Assembly: GCF_031844685.1 (NCBI RefSeq)
Contig: NZ_CP134605.1
Coordinates: 124,001 to 188,000, forward strand
Source of the DNA: Streptomyces sp. ITFR-21
GTDB taxonomy: Bacteria; Actinomycetota; Actinomycetes; Streptomycetales; Streptomycetaceae
Direction: 5' to 3'
Length of the DNA stretch: 64,000 nucleotides
Positions 1 through 9,165 of the stretch are shown here, one piece after another. The stretch's first letter is position 1, and each line of letters opens with the position of its first letter. Position numbers and translations under genes: made by a program. The notes beneath the pieces were generated by a model that did no database searches, was not told the origin of the DNA, and worked only from the letters and a program-made list of their open reading frames with translations.

Positions 1-2
1 CG

Positions 3-1931
3 CTCTACCGGACGTTGACCTCCGGGAAGCGGCTGCTGCTGGTCTTCGACGACGTGGCATCCGAGCAGCAGGTGGCTTCCCTGGTGCCGGCGGACGGCCG
101 GTCGGCGGTGCTGATCACCTCCCGCAGCGCGCTGTCCGGGATGCCGGCGACGACCCGGCTGGAGCTGGGCATGATGCCGGCGCGCGAGGCGTACGAGCTG
201 CTGGACACCGTGATCGGCGCCGAACGGCTGTCCAGGGAGCCGGAGATGGCCGAGGAGCTGGTCCGGCTCTGCGGGCGGCTGCCGCTGGCACTGCGGATCG
301 CCGCAGCCCGGGTGGCCGCCAATCCGCACTGGACGATCGCCCGCCTGGTGCGCCGGCTCGCCGACGAGCGCCGGCGGCTGGACGAGCTGCGCCACCGCGA
401 CCTGGAGGTGCGGGCCAGTCTCAACCTGAGCTACCAGGTGCTTCCGCAGCGGGCCCGGCTGCTGCTGACCCGGGCCGGCCTGCTGGCGGTGCCGGACATC
501 GCCGAGTGGGGCGCCGCGGCGCTGCTGGACTGCTCGATCGCCGAGGCGCAGGACGTGCTGGACCAGCTGGTCGCGGCCCGCATGATGGAGGCCGGCGGGC
601 CGGGGCCGGATGGCTCGCCGCGCTACCGGCTGCACGACCTGGTCCGGCTGTTCGCCCAGGAGCAGGCTGAGCGGGATCTCGCGGCGGCCGAGCGCGAGGC
701 GGTGCTCGACCGTGCGCTGGGCGCCTGGCTGCGGCTGGCCGAGCAGGCCGACGCGGCGCTGCCGCACGGCTCGTTCAGCCGGCCGGCCGGGCCGACGCCC
801 CGGTACGCGGCCGCGCCGGGCGTCGAACAGGCGCTGCTCGCCGACCCGTTACGGTGGTTCGACCGGGAGCACGGGGCGCTGGAGACGCTGATCGGGCAGG
901 CCGCCGCCACCGGCCGCGCGGGCGCCGCCTGGGAACTGACCGGTTCGCTGATGGCCTACTACGAGGTACGGGCGCACTGCACGGAGTGGAACGACACCCA
1001 CCGCCGGGCGCTGGCCGCCGTGCAGGCCGCCGGTGACCGGCTCGGCACCGCGGTGGTGCTGCGGGGGCTCGGCGAGCTGCACACCCTGCAGGACCGGTCG
1101 GCCGCCGCCGTGGACTGCTTCACCCGGGCCCGCGCCCTGTTCGCCGAGCTGGGCCAGACCCACGGGGTGGCGGTCTGCGACAGCGGGCTCGGCCACCAGT
1201 ACCGGGTCGGCGGGCGGTACGAGGAGGCGCTGCAAGCGTTCGGCGCCGCGGCCCGTGCCTCCGCCGCGGCCGGCTATCCCCGTACCGAGGCGTACGCCCG
1301 GCACTGCTCGGGCGTGGCCCACCTGGAGCGCGGTGAGCTCGACCGCGCCGAGCGGGCGTTCGGCGCCGCGCTGGCGCTGTCGGCGGCCTCCGGCTACCGG
1401 CGCGGCGAGGCGCAGACCGAGCGGGGCCTGGGCCTGCTGGCGGGCGCCCGCGGCGACCACGAGGCGGCCGAGCGGCACTTCCAGCGGGCGCTGGCCGTCT
1501 CCACCGAACTCGGCGAGCCGGCCGGCACGGCGCACGTGCTGCAGATGCTGGCCGACGCCCGGATGCGGCGGGGCCGGCTGGACTCCGTCCGCGAGCCGCT
1601 GCGCCGCGCGCTGCGCATCTACCGCGCCACCGGAGAGCCGTTCGGCCAGGCGCTGGTCCTGCAGACCCTGGCCGAGCACCAGCGGCGGCTGGGCCGCCCG
1701 GCCGACGCGCTGGAGCCGGCCACCGCGTCCGTACGGCTGTGGTCCGCCCAGTGCGCGCCGCTGTGGCACGCGCGGGCCCTGCGGGTCCTGGGCGACGTGC
1801 ACGCCGATCTGGCCGACCCGGCCGCCGCGCGGGACGCCCGTGAGCGGGCCCTGGCGATCCTGGCCGGGCTGGGTGTGCCCGAGCACGCGGAGGTCGCGGA
1901 GCTGCTGGCGGACACCGCCGCCGACGTGTGA
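3..1931 (+). CDS. AfsR-like NB-ARC/TPR regulatory protein, C-terminal part (5' cut by window)
   Basis: The reading frame is already open at the left edge, so the N-terminus lies outside the window. The visible part starts just before a hydrophobic strand ending in two Asp (LLLVFDDV), the Walker B motif of a STAND/NB-ARC ATPase; the P-loop and any DNA-binding domain must be upstream. Then follow the GLPLALR-type motif (GRLPLALRIAA), a winged-helix-like segment and, over the last ~300 residues, repeated 40-residue Ala/Gly/Tyr-rich units typical of TPR repeats. This is the architecture of AfsR/SARP-type Streptomyces regulators, where ATP and TPR contacts control a DNA-binding domain. Whether it carries a BTAD/SARP head cannot be seen here. 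Family call firm, target unknown. Confidence 0.85.
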   Translation, partial: LYRTLTSGKRLLLVFDDVASEQQVASLVPADGRSAVLITSRSALSGMPATTRLELGMMPAREAYELLDTVIGAERLSREPEMAEELVRLCGRLPLALRIAAARVAANPHWTIARLVRRLADERRRLDELRHRDLEVRASLNLSYQVLPQRARLLLTRAGLLAVPDIAEWGAAALLDCSIAEAQDVLDQLVAARMMEAGGPGPDGSPRYRLHDLVRLFAQEQAERDLAAAEREAVLDRALGAWLRLAEQADAALPHGSFSRPAGPTPRYAAAPGVEQALLADPLRWFDREHGALETLIGQAAATGRAGAAWELTGSLMAYYEVRAHCTEWNDTHRRALAAVQAAGDRLGTAVVLRGLGELHTLQDRSAAAVDCFTRARALFAELGQTHGVAVCDSGLGHQYRVGGRYEEALQAFGAAARASAAAGYPRTEAYARHCSGVAHLERGELDRAERAFGAALALSAASGYRRGEAQTERGLGLLAGARGDHEAAERHFQRALAVSTELGEPAGTAHVLQMLADARMRRGRLDSVREPLRRALRIYRATGEPFGQALVLQTLAEHQRRLGRPADALEPATASVRLWSAQCAPLWHARALRVLGDVHADLADPAAARDARERALAILAGLGVPEHAEVAELLADTAADV

Positions 1932-1961
1932 CGGGGGCGGCGCGGGGGTGGCGGCGCGGGA

Positions 1962-3085
1962 TCAGTCCGCGCCGCCGCAGGGCCAGGCAGACCGCGGCCG
2001 CCCCACCGCCAGGGCCGCGGGCAGCCGCGACCAGGAGGTGCCGGCGACGGGGGCCCGGGCGGCGAGGAAGACGACGGGGCAGGCCGCGGCGGCGATCAGC
2101 GCGGGCCCGCGGGGGCGCGGACCGGGCGGCGCGCTCACAGCGGCCGTCCACGCGTCGGTGACCAGGAGGCAGGCGAGCAGCAGCGCGGTGACGCGGGCGG
2201 CGAGCCAGACCGGTGGGGCGGTCAGGGCGGCGATGACGACCGCCGCGGCGGCCAGCAGGGTGGAGCGCCGGCGCAGCGCGACCGCCGGCCAGCGCAGCGC
2301 GCTCTTCAACGGGCGCTCGTCGGTCATCGGCGCGGCCGCCCACGCGGCGCCGGCCACCACGACGACCGCCGCCTTGGCGGCGCCGGTCGAGTGCAGGGCG
2401 GCGGGCGGGTCGCAGGCGGCGACGGCCAGGGTTGTGCCCAGGCAGCGGGCGGCCAGCAGGTCTCCACGGCGGCGCTCATCGGCTTCCCTTCTGGATGCGG
2501 TGCGCAGCAGCGGGACGAGCGGCAGGTCCAGGGGTTCGCCCGGCCGGTGGGTGACGACGGCGATGCCCCGTTCGGTCAGCGCGAACCGCATGGCGTCGCG
2601 GTCGGCCCGCCACAGCCGCAGGGCGAGTTCCGCGGTGGTGTCGCCCGGTTCGACGGTGGGCGCGCCGGTGGCGGTCTCGACGACGACCAGCGGGTTGGCG
2701 CGCCCGCGGATCCGGTGCAGCACCTTGAGGACGCGCTGGTCGGAGAGTGGGGTGCACACATACACCAGGGCGCCTTCGGGCAGCGCCTGCGGCGGCAGCG
2801 GCCCGAGTCGCGACCGCCGCGACGACGAGCGCGTACCGCACGGCGTCGGACAGCCGCTGCTCGACGGGGGTCCAGTTCCCGGTCGTAGCCGATCCGCCGC
2901 CGGTACCGGCCGCTCAGCGCCGGCAGGCCGGCGGCGAAGGCCAGTGCCAGCGGGATGACGACGACGGAGTTGCCGCCGAGCGGGCCGCTGCCCCGGCCGA
3001 GCCCGCCGCCGGGGCGCAGCAGCAGCGCGCCCGCCGCGACACCGGCGGTGACCATCAGCGCCAGCGCCGCCTGCGCGGCGCCCAC
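1962..3085 (-). pseudogene. Frameshifted DUF58-like / membrane protein remnant
   Basis: No single frame covers this stretch, but three minus-strand frames join into one plausible protein. A GTG near 3085 starts two hydrophobic segments and a GYDREL motif. The frame moves at a C-run near 2865-2870 into VEQRLSDAVRYALVVAAVATR, then moves again near 2810 into LGPLPPQALPEGALVYVCTP, followed by LRLWRADRDAMRFALTERGI and four or five more hydrophobic segments to a stop at 1962. The middle part resembles the C-terminal end of actinobacterial DUF58 proteins, which normally sit beside MoxR ATPases; none is present here. Two single-base additions within about 60 nt mean either a decayed gene or base-call errors. 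Function is not claimed; the DUF58 link is tentative. Confidence 0.5.
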
Positions 3086-3288
3086 TCCCCCGTGTGTTCC
3101 GCGATCCCGTCCCGCCGCCCCGCCCTTCCTCAGCGACGATCAGCCGCGCATACGAGCCCGTCCATGGCAGCAGCGCCTCCGGCGGGGGCGCTGCTGCCCC
3201 CGGCTGCGGGCGGCGGCACATTGAGCTACCAAGGAAGGGACTGTTGTGCTCGGGATTGTCTTCGGGGGCGTCGCCGGAAGGGTCCGCC

Positions 3289-4395
3289 ATGCCGTCCACG
3301 CACCAACCGCTCACTCCCGCCGTGCTCGCCGAACTGCGCAGGCCGCGCAAGTACCCCGCGGTGTCCGTGCTGCTGCCCACCCACCGGCGGGAGCCGGACA
3401 ACGCGCAGGACTCCGTACGGCTGCGCAACCTGCTGGAGGAGGCCAAGGAGGCGGTGCACGGCGACCCGGAAGTCGCCAGGGCCGACCGGATCGACGTGAT
3501 CGGGCAGCTGGACCAGGCGCTGGCCGAGGTGGACCTGCGGTACGCCGAGGACGGGCTGGCGATCTTCGCGGCGCCCGGCGAGCACCAGGTCTGGTCGCTG
3601 TGCCGGTCGGTGCCGGCCCGGGTACTGCTGGCGCAGACCTTCCTGACCCGCAGCCTGGTGGCCGCGCACGCCGCCAACCAGCCGTACTGGGTGCTCGCCC
3701 TCGACTCGCGGGCGGCCACGCTGTGGAGCGGCGGCCGGCAGCACACCCCCGAGCAGGCCGCGGGCGCGTTCCCGGTCCGGCGACCGGAGGTCGACTTCGA
3801 CGCCGAGCGGCAGGAGCGGGTCGGCGACGTGCCGGGCACCTTCGACGACGAGGAGACCCGGCACTTCCTGAGGGAGGTCATCGAGGCGGTCGGTGCCGTG
3901 CAGGCCGCCGATCCGCGCCCGCTGTACGCCGTCGGCGAGACGGAGGTGCTGGCCGCGCTGGACCGCGCCGGTCCGGTGGTGGCCGAGGCGGTGGCGCGGG
4001 TGGCGCAGGGCGGTCTGGCCGAAGGGCCGGCCGAGGCGCTGGGCCGGGCGGTCCGCGAGGCCGACCGGGTCCGGGACGAGGAGGCGGTCGCCGGCGTGCT
4101 GGACGACCTGGACCGGGCCAGGGGGCGCAAGTCGTTCGCGGGCGGCGTGGACGAGGTGTGGCAGTCGGTGGCCGAGGGCCGGGTCGGCCTGGTCGCCATC
4201 GAGGACGGCTACCGTACGACCGTCCGCGACGACGGCGAGCACCTGGTGCCGGCGGGGTCCGACGAGCGGGGCGCGCGGGACGACATCGTGGACGAGATCG
4301 CCGAGCAGGCACTGGACACCGGGGCGCGGGTGCGGTTCGTGCCCGACGACGCGCTGGCCGACGTCGGGCGGATCGCGGCGGTGCTGCGCTACTGA
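3289..4395 (+). CDS. baeRF3 domain protein (bacterial archaeo-eukaryotic release-factor-like family 3)
   Basis: 368 residues. It opens with VSVLLPTHRREPDN and a long charged helix (RLRNLLEEAKEAV), followed by DGLAIFAAPGEHQVW and further mixed alpha/beta segments typical of the baeRF family 3, which is distantly related to the eRF1/Pelota middle and C-terminal domains. These proteins are proposed to act at ribosomes or in stress; no enzymatic activity is established. The ATG at 3289 is preceded by GGAAGGG at a good distance and begins the region where homologues normally start; the open frame extends to 3094 without a better ribosome site. It stands alone, convergent with the regulator at 4530-5954 and separated from it by a strong hairpin. 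Confidence 0.82.
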   Translation: MPSTHQPLTPAVLAELRRPRKYPAVSVLLPTHRREPDNAQDSVRLRNLLEEAKEAVHGDPEVARADRIDVIGQLDQALAEVDLRYAEDGLAIFAAPGEHQVWSLCRSVPARVLLAQTFLTRSLVAAHAANQPYWVLALDSRAATLWSGGRQHTPEQAAGAFPVRRPEVDFDAERQERVGDVPGTFDDEETRHFLREVIEAVGAVQAADPRPLYAVGETEVLAALDRAGPVVAEAVARVAQGGLAEGPAEALGRAVREADRVRDEEAVAGVLDDLDRARGRKSFAGGVDEVWQSVAEGRVGLVAIEDGYRTTVRDDGEHLVPAGSDERGARDDIVDEIAEQALDTGARVRFVPDDALADVGRIAAVLRY

Positions 4396-4487
4396 GCGGG
4401 CCGCCGGCGCCCGGCGCGGGCACGGGCCGGCCGTGGGGCGTCAGGGGATCCGGGGAGCGCCGGGAGGACCTGCCGGGTCCGCGCTCA

Positions 4488-4526
4488 CGCGTGGTGCCCG
4501 CCGGAGAAGGGCGCGGGCACCACGCG
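4488..4526. terminator. Bidirectional hairpin terminator
   Basis: A perfect 14-bp inverted repeat (arms 4488-4501 and 4513-4526, around GCGTGGTGCCCGC) with an 11-nt loop lies between two convergent genes ending at 4395 and 4530. There is no long T-run, as is usual in Streptomyces. Position and stem strength make termination from both sides the simplest reading. Confidence 0.7.
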
Positions 4527-4529
4527 GCG

Positions 4530-5954
4530 TCAGCAGCCGGCCGCCGCTCGTACCGCGGCCGGGCGCGGCGCGCCCACCGCGTGCGGCGCGCGGTTGCGGA
4601 CGAACGCCCGCACGTGGCGCAGCATCCGGTACTCGTAGCGCGGGCCGCGGCGCACCTGGAGCAGTGAGGCGTCGGCCAGCTCGGCGAGCAGGCACACCGC
4701 CTCGGTGCAGCTGAACTCCGGTTCCAGTGCCCCGGGTTCGAGTCCGTCGCTGGTCAGCGGCTCGGGACTGTCGCTGATCCGGACCAGGAACTGCCGCTGG
4801 CGCGGGCTGAGCATCCCCCAGCTCCACTCCAGGCTGCCGCGCATGGACCGCTGGTGCGGCAGCGCGGACACGTCCGGGACCCCGAGCAGTTCCAGCACGT
4901 GGTCGGGCCGGAACAGCGCGGACACCGGGATGCTGCGCAGCCAGTACGCGGCGAACTCGATGAGCCGCGGTACGCAGTCCAGCTCGCGGCACAGCTCACG
5001 CACCCGCTCCGGTGACCCGGCCAGGTCGTCGGTGAGCGAACTGCACGCCAGCCGGAGGGACATGAGCTGCACGGCACTTTCCACCGTCAGCGGCCCGGTC
5101 TCCCAGATGCGGGCCTCGGCCAGGACCGGGGGCCGCCGGGTGGTGACGACGATCCGCAGGTCGGGCCAGGCGCCGCGCAGCTGCTCCACCAGCAGGGCGG
5201 TGGTCTGCGGCAGGTGCTCGGCGGTGTCGAGCACCAGCAGGCCCGGTCCGGCGCCGGGCGGCTGCCGCTCGTCGCCGAGCAGCTCGGCGACCGCCCGTCC
5301 GGCGGCGGCCAGGGCGCCGGGTCCGTCGCCGCCGAGCGTGCCGAAGACCGGCGCGGCCGCGGCGCCGCCCCCGAAGCCTCCCGCGCCGCCGTTGGCGGCG
5401 GTGGCCGCGGCGACCCGGCCGAGCTGGGCCACCGCGATGCCGCCGGGGAACTCCGCGGCGGTCCGCTCCGCCACGGCCAGCGCGAGCCGCGACTTGCCGA
5501 TGCCGCCGGGCCCGGTGAGCACCGTCACCGGGTGGCCGGTGACGATCTCGCAGAGCTCGTCCACTTCGCGTTCCCGCCCGACCAGCGTGGTCCTGGGCGC
5601 CCGCGGCCCGCGCCACCTGGCCGGGGTCCGCGCCACCACCCGGGGTCCGCCCGCGGGCTCCGCCGCCGCGCGCGGGAGCGGGCCCGGCCCGCCGGCGCGG
5701 CCTGGATCACCGGCCGACCGCGCCGCGCCGCCGCCCGCGCGGACCCCGGTACCGGACGCCGGGGGCCCGCCGGCACCCCGCAGCTCCGGGTCGAGCACGG
5801 AGAACAGCAGGTCGAGGGAGCTGCGGCGGGGGCTCTGCACCCGGCCGCGCTCCAGGTTCCGTATGGTGCGTACGCTGATCCCGGAGCGTTCGGAGAGTTC
5901 CTCCTGGGTCCAGCCGCGCTGCGTTCGTAAGGCGAGCAGCAAATCATTCCTCAT
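4530..5954 (-). CDS. XRE helix-turn-helix / NB-ARC ATPase transcriptional regulator
   Basis: 474 residues. Residues ~1-60 form a Cro/C1-type helix-turn-helix (LRTQRGWTQEELSERSG, then ISVRTIRNLERGR). A long Gly/Pro/Ala-rich linker (~65-120) leads to an AAA/STAND ATPase with P-loop TGPGGIGKSRLALA, a Walker B-like LLVLDTAEHLP and an arginine-containing sensor (IVVTTRRPP). The C-terminal ~150 residues are winged-helix/helical (WSWGMLSPRQRQFL). The fold matches 'HTH plus ATPase' regulators frequent in Streptomyces, but it lacks the long TPR array of the AfsR-like protein at the left edge. Start at ATG 5954 opens the helix-turn-helix directly; upstream in-frame codons are not homologue-like. Targets unknown. 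It is convergent with baeRF3. Confidence 0.82.
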   Translation of the reverse strand: MRNDLLLALRTQRGWTQEELSERSGISVRTIRNLERGRVQSPRRSSLDLLFSVLDPELRGAGGPPASGTGVRAGGGAARSAGDPGRAGGPGPLPRAAAEPAGGPRVVARTPARWRGPRAPRTTLVGREREVDELCEIVTGHPVTVLTGPGGIGKSRLALAVAERTAAEFPGGIAVAQLGRVAAATAANGGAGGFGGGAAAAPVFGTLGGDGPGALAAAGRAVAELLGDERQPPGAGPGLLVLDTAEHLPQTTALLVEQLRGAWPDLRIVVTTRRPPVLAEARIWETGPLTVESAVQLMSLRLACSSLTDDLAGSPERVRELCRELDCVPRLIEFAAYWLRSIPVSALFRPDHVLELLGVPDVSALPHQRSMRGSLEWSWGMLSPRQRQFLVRISDSPEPLTSDGLEPGALEPEFSCTEAVCLLAELADASLLQVRRGPRYEYRMLRHVRAFVRNRAPHAVGAPRPAAVRAAAGC

Positions 5955-6407
5955 ACCGGCTCCCCGTTGAGGAGCCGGCCGACGCCGACTGTTCTGTCCG
6001 CGGGTCTGGACCTGTGAGACCGCGGTCCGGCTTTCTCTGACACCTTTGATGCCCCCTGGTAGCTCGCATGCCTGTCGGCATTTGCGCTCGTCGTCGGACG
6101 TGCGCCGAAGGCGAACTGCGAAGGGTCCCCGTCCCCCGCGTCGCACGGCTGCCGGCCGTCTGCATCATGGCACGCGGGATCAAGCGCGGACGAGTGGCGC
6201 CGCGCAACCGGTTTCCCCTCCGCATCCCCGTCCGCGGGGGCCGGACTCGAACGCCTGACCTGTGCTGATCACAGTGCATCCGGCTATGGCAACAGCCAGT
6301 ACACCGCCTCCACTTGGCGAATATTTTACTGTCATGACACATCCGGGCGGCCGGTGCCGCCCGGATGCCGCCCGGCATCCGTCCGACCGCCGCCGCGGCG
6401 GCGGGCC
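5955..6407. other. Gene-free 453-bp interval with tRNA-like antisense words
   Basis: Promoter space for the ATPase regulator, which reads leftward from 5954. No credible CDS. Around 6240-6290 the plus strand carries GGACTCGAACGCCTGAC, resembling the reverse complement of a tRNA T-arm, followed by a GTGCTGATCAC stem-like segment. On the minus strand the T-stem and anticodon stem do not pair properly, so this is at most a tRNA relic. An AT-rich patch (AATATTTTACTGTCATGACA) lies near 6320-6339. Confidence 0.35.
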
Positions 6408-7139
6408 TCAGTAGCGCGCCACCGAGGTGCTGCCGCCCGACGTGCCGATCGCGATGTGCGGCGCCGCGCCGGGCTTGAGCCAGCCGATGATCCGGTTCAT
6501 CGCGTCGGCCGGCACCGAGACGCAGCCGGCCGTCGCGCCGCTGCCGTTGACGTGCAGGAAGATCCCGGCGCCGCGGCCCTTGACCGGCTTGGCGTAGTTG
6601 AAGTCGATGACCACGGCGTGCGCGTACTGGGTGGGGTAGGCGGCGAGCCGCTCCGACTCGCCCGCCCGGCAGTCCTCGGGCAGCGGGCTCACCCAGCGGT
6701 TGTACGAGGTCGACCGGACGTCCTCGCACCACCAGGAGGTGGGGGTGACCCGGCGGTAGGCCACCGTGGTGCCGCCGGGCGCCGCGGCGTTTCCGAAGGC
6801 GAACGGCAGCCCGTACAGACCGGTCGGCGTGGTGTCGGTGCTCTGCTTGCGGACGGTGCCTTCGACCAGCCCCTTCGCGCCGAAGCGGGCGGGGGCGGTG
6901 CCGACGTTCTTCCAGGCGCCGCCGGTCTTCTCCCACTGGACGAGGGTGCCGGTGGTGGAGCTCGGCGTCGGCGCGGTGACGGTGAGCAGCTGGGTGCCGC
7001 CGCCGGTGTCGTGCATGATCCGCGGCAGGGGGATCTGGACCCGCGGGGCGGTGACGGCCGCCGCGCCGCCCGCGCTCACGGCGAGGGTCGCCGTCACGGC
7101 GGCGGCAGCGGTCAGGGCGACAGGGGTGCGGGCACGCAC
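6408..7139 (-). CDS. Secreted L,D-transpeptidase (YkuD-like) family protein
   Basis: 243 residues from GTG 7139. The N-terminus MRARTPVALTAAAAVTATLA ending in AGGAAA is a clear Sec signal peptide. The C-terminal half has the YkuD pattern: AHAVVIDFNY, IFLHVNGSG and ATAGCVSVP, with catalytic Cys in the GC motif and a preceding His. Such enzymes make or edit 3-3 peptidoglycan crosslinks or attach proteins outside the membrane. I chose 7139 because GGAGGT lies just upstream and the signal peptide begins there; the longer frame to 7202 adds a charged stretch without a ribosome site. It is followed on the same strand by a GNAT gene facing the same way, probably independent. Confidence 0.85.
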   Translation of the reverse strand: MRARTPVALTAAAAVTATLAVSAGGAAAVTAPRVQIPLPRIMHDTGGGTQLLTVTAPTPSSTTGTLVQWEKTGGAWKNVGTAPARFGAKGLVEGTVRKQSTDTTPTGLYGLPFAFGNAAAPGGTTVAYRRVTPTSWWCEDVRSTSYNRWVSPLPEDCRAGESERLAAYPTQYAHAVVIDFNYAKPVKGRGAGIFLHVNGSGATAGCVSVPADAMNRIIGWLKPGAAPHIAIGTSGGSTSVARY

Positions 7140-7232
7140 GGGACCTCCGGGTCGGGCGGGACGAGAGCTCTTACCGGAGTCTGCCACCGGCCGCCGCGCC
7201 ACGGGTCCGGAACCGGTCCGGGCCGGGGCGGT

Positions 7233-7763
7233 TCAACCCGCTGCCGACAGGTCGGCCACCCAGTCGTTGGAGCGGATGAAGGTCCCCTTGGGGTACTCGA
7301 ACGCGGTCTCGCCCAGCAGGGTGAAACCGGCCTTGCGGCACACGGCGTTGGAGGCCGCGTGGCCGACCGAGGGGAAGGCGTGCAGGTGCGCGCGGTCGCC
7401 CGCCCGCCGGGCCTGCGCCATGACCGCCCGGGCGGCGGCCGCGGCTATGCCCCGGCCCTGGAATCCGGGCAGGATGCCCCAGCCGGTTTCGTAGACGTCC
7501 TCGCCGCGCCAGTGGCGCGGCCAGAAGCCGATCGAGCCGGCGACCTCGCCCCCCGGGGACAGGCGGACGGTGTACATCCGGCCGCGGTCGCCGTCCAGGC
7601 CCAGGTAGCGCAGATGGCGGGCCGCGAGCTGCTGCCCGCTCTCGGGACCGCCGAGGTGTTCGGTCATCTCAGGAGCGTTGGTCCTGGTCAGCACCCAGAA
7701 GTCGGCCTGCGACCAGGGCCGCAGCGCCACGCCGACAGGTGCCCTTGCCCGTGCGTTCGTCAT
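7233..7763 (-). CDS. GNAT family N-acetyltransferase (RimJ/RimL-like)
   Basis: 176 residues from ATG 7763. It shows a complete small-GNAT layout: VALRPWSQADFWVL at the start, GSIGFWPRHW as central strand, GWGILPGFQGRGIAAAAARA as the acetyl-CoA pyrophosphate loop (Q/R-x-x-G-x-G/A), and SNAVCRKAGFTLLGETAFEY as the conserved C-terminal helix-strand. Substrate cannot be deduced. The ATG is preferred over the longer frame to 7874, whose extra residues are Arg/Pro-rich and not GNAT-like. It sits between the L,D-transpeptidase and an SRPBCC gene, all on the minus strand but with gaps of 93 and 199 nt, so probably separate units. Confidence 0.83.
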   Translation of the reverse strand: MTNARARAPVGVALRPWSQADFWVLTRTNAPEMTEHLGGPESGQQLAARHLRYLGLDGDRGRMYTVRLSPGGEVAGSIGFWPRHWRGEDVYETGWGILPGFQGRGIAAAAARAVMAQARRAGDRAHLHAFPSVGHAASNAVCRKAGFTLLGETAFEYPKGTFIRSNDWVADLSAAG

Positions 7764-7962
7764 GGTCGCCAAACTACGCCGGGGGTCCGACAACGGCGCG
7801 CGGCGCGGACCGGTGGACCGGGCCGGGTCCGGGCGCGAGGCCCGGCGCGGGACCCGGACAGGAGCCGGACACAAAGGAGCCCCGGCCGGGACGGGGGGAC
7901 CAGGCCGGGGCAGCTCGCGGGGGAGAGACGCGTGCGTTTCTCCGTCGGCGTTAGTTTAACAC

Positions 7963-8484
7963 TCAATGAGCATAGTCGAAGCCACTCGGCGTCGTGGAAC
8001 CGCGTGTCTGCGGGGCCGCCGGGAGGGCGGCGGGTCCCACCGGCGCCGCGGCGCCGAGCAGGTCGCAGAACTTGCGCCCGTCGACCGGCAGGTCCCGGCG
8101 CCAGGCCATCGCCACGACCGGGGCGAGCAGCAGCAGGCCGGCGCTGAGCGAGCTGGTGACCGACAGCCGGACCAGGGTGCCGTCGGCGTGCGGGAGCAGG
8201 TCGAAGGCGTACAGCGGCACCTGGGTGCCCAGCGGGCACCACATCCGCTGGCCGCGGAAGGCTATCCGCCGGCACGGCTCGTAGTCCGCGCAGACCAGCC
8301 GGTGCCTGCGGCGCCGGCCCGGATACCGGTAGCAGTAGACCGCGTCCACGCCGGGCGGCACGAACGCCGCCTCGACCGAGGACACTCCCGAACTCCACAG
8401 GGCGAGATTGCGGGCGTCGGCGAGAAAGTCGAACACCTCGGTGGCCGGCCTGGGCACGAACACGTTCGTGGAAACGCTCGGCAT
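7963..8484 (-). CDS. SRPBCC (START/Bet v1-like) family protein
   Basis: 173 residues. The N-terminus VSTNVFVPRPATEVFDFLAD, then ARNLALWSSGVSSVE, is the standard opening of polyketide-cyclase/dehydrase-type SRPBCC proteins, where the first strand and helix frame a hydrophobic cavity; RLVCADYEPCRRIAFRGQ and FDLLPHADGTLVRLSV give the following strands. A hydrophobic stretch (SLSAGLLLLAPVVAMAWR) forms the long C-terminal helix, followed by a short low-complexity tail. ATG 8484 has GGGGAGG 7-8 nt upstream. Ligand unknown. Divergent from the universal stress gene across 192 bp, so both may share a control region. Confidence 0.75.
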   Translation of the reverse strand: MPSVSTNVFVPRPATEVFDFLADARNLALWSSGVSSVEAAFVPPGVDAVYCYRYPGRRRRHRLVCADYEPCRRIAFRGQRMWCPLGTQVPLYAFDLLPHADGTLVRLSVTSSLSAGLLLLAPVVAMAWRRDLPVDGRKFCDLLGAAAPVGPAALPAAPQTRGSTTPSGFDYAH

Positions 8485-8676
8485 CGCAAACCTCCCCGGT
8501 AGCGGCGTGGGCGGCTGAGCACGCGAGGCGCGGACCGGGACCGACGGTGCGGGCGCCGGGCGGAAAAGCCGCCTGTTTCACTCCTCTTCGGAAAGCGTGC
8601 CTCGCAAACAGGCCCATGTCGTGGCAATAGGCCCGTTCGGGTGATAACGCGGCGCGCTCGGGGATGGGAGGCCCCC

Positions 8677-9165
8677 GTGGCTGTCGATAGCCTGTGCCGC
8701 GTGGCAGAACAGCAGGTTCCCGCGCACTTCGAACGCGGCACTGACGGCCCCAAGGTCATCGTCGCCGGGCTCGACGGCTCCGACTCGTCCTGGCGCGCCG
8801 CCGCGTACGCGTCGGGTCTGGCACGCCGCCAGCACGCGCTCCTGGCGCTGGTGTACGTGCAGCCCTATCTGCCGGGCGGAGCGGCGCTCGGCGTCCCGGT
8901 GTCGCAGGCGGACACCGGGGTCGCCGAGCAGCTGCTGGCAGAGATAAGGGACGCCGTGGAGCGGGTGGGGGACGACTTCCACGTGCGCTGGGAGTTCCAC
9001 ACCTTCCGCGGAGACCCCTACAGCGGCCTGGCGACGGCCGCCGACCGGCTGACCGCCGACGCCGTGGTGGTGGGTGCCTCGGAGCGGGCCGGGCACCGGC
9101 TGGTGGGTTCGGTGGCCGTCCGGCTGGTGAAGGCCGGCCGGTGGCCGGTCACGGTCGTGCCGTGA
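8677..9165 (+). CDS. Universal stress protein (UspA domain)
   Basis: 162 residues forming a single Usp domain: VIVAGLDGSDSSWRAAAYAS at the start and VVVGASERAGHRLVGSVAVR with ATP-contact glycines at the end, finishing VTVVP. The GTG at 8677 follows GGGAGG closely; a second GTG at 8701 would remove eight residues but lacks a ribosome site. Usp proteins bind ATP or other ligands and support survival in dormancy or stress. The 3' end overlaps by 17 nt the 3' end of the convergent winged-helix gene, leaving no room for a terminator between them. Confidence 0.85.
   Translation: MAVDSLCRVAEQQVPAHFERGTDGPKVIVAGLDGSDSSWRAAAYASGLARRQHALLALVYVQPYLPGGAALGVPVSQADTGVAEQLLAEIRDAVERVGDDFHVRWEFHTFRGDPYSGLATAADRLTADAVVVGASERAGHRLVGSVAVRLVKAGRWPVTVVP

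Noticed and set aside
1033..2958. Overlapping 641-codon plus-strand frame
   Set aside because: Frame-shifted shadow of the AfsR-like TPR region running on through the remnant; composition is Pro/Arg/Ser-rich without motifs.
6230..6320. tRNA-like words on the minus strand (GTTCGAGTCC and a stem-loop before it)
   Set aside because: The expected T-stem and acceptor stem do not pair, the putative anticodon loop lacks U33, and there is no CCA-ready end. At best a relic.
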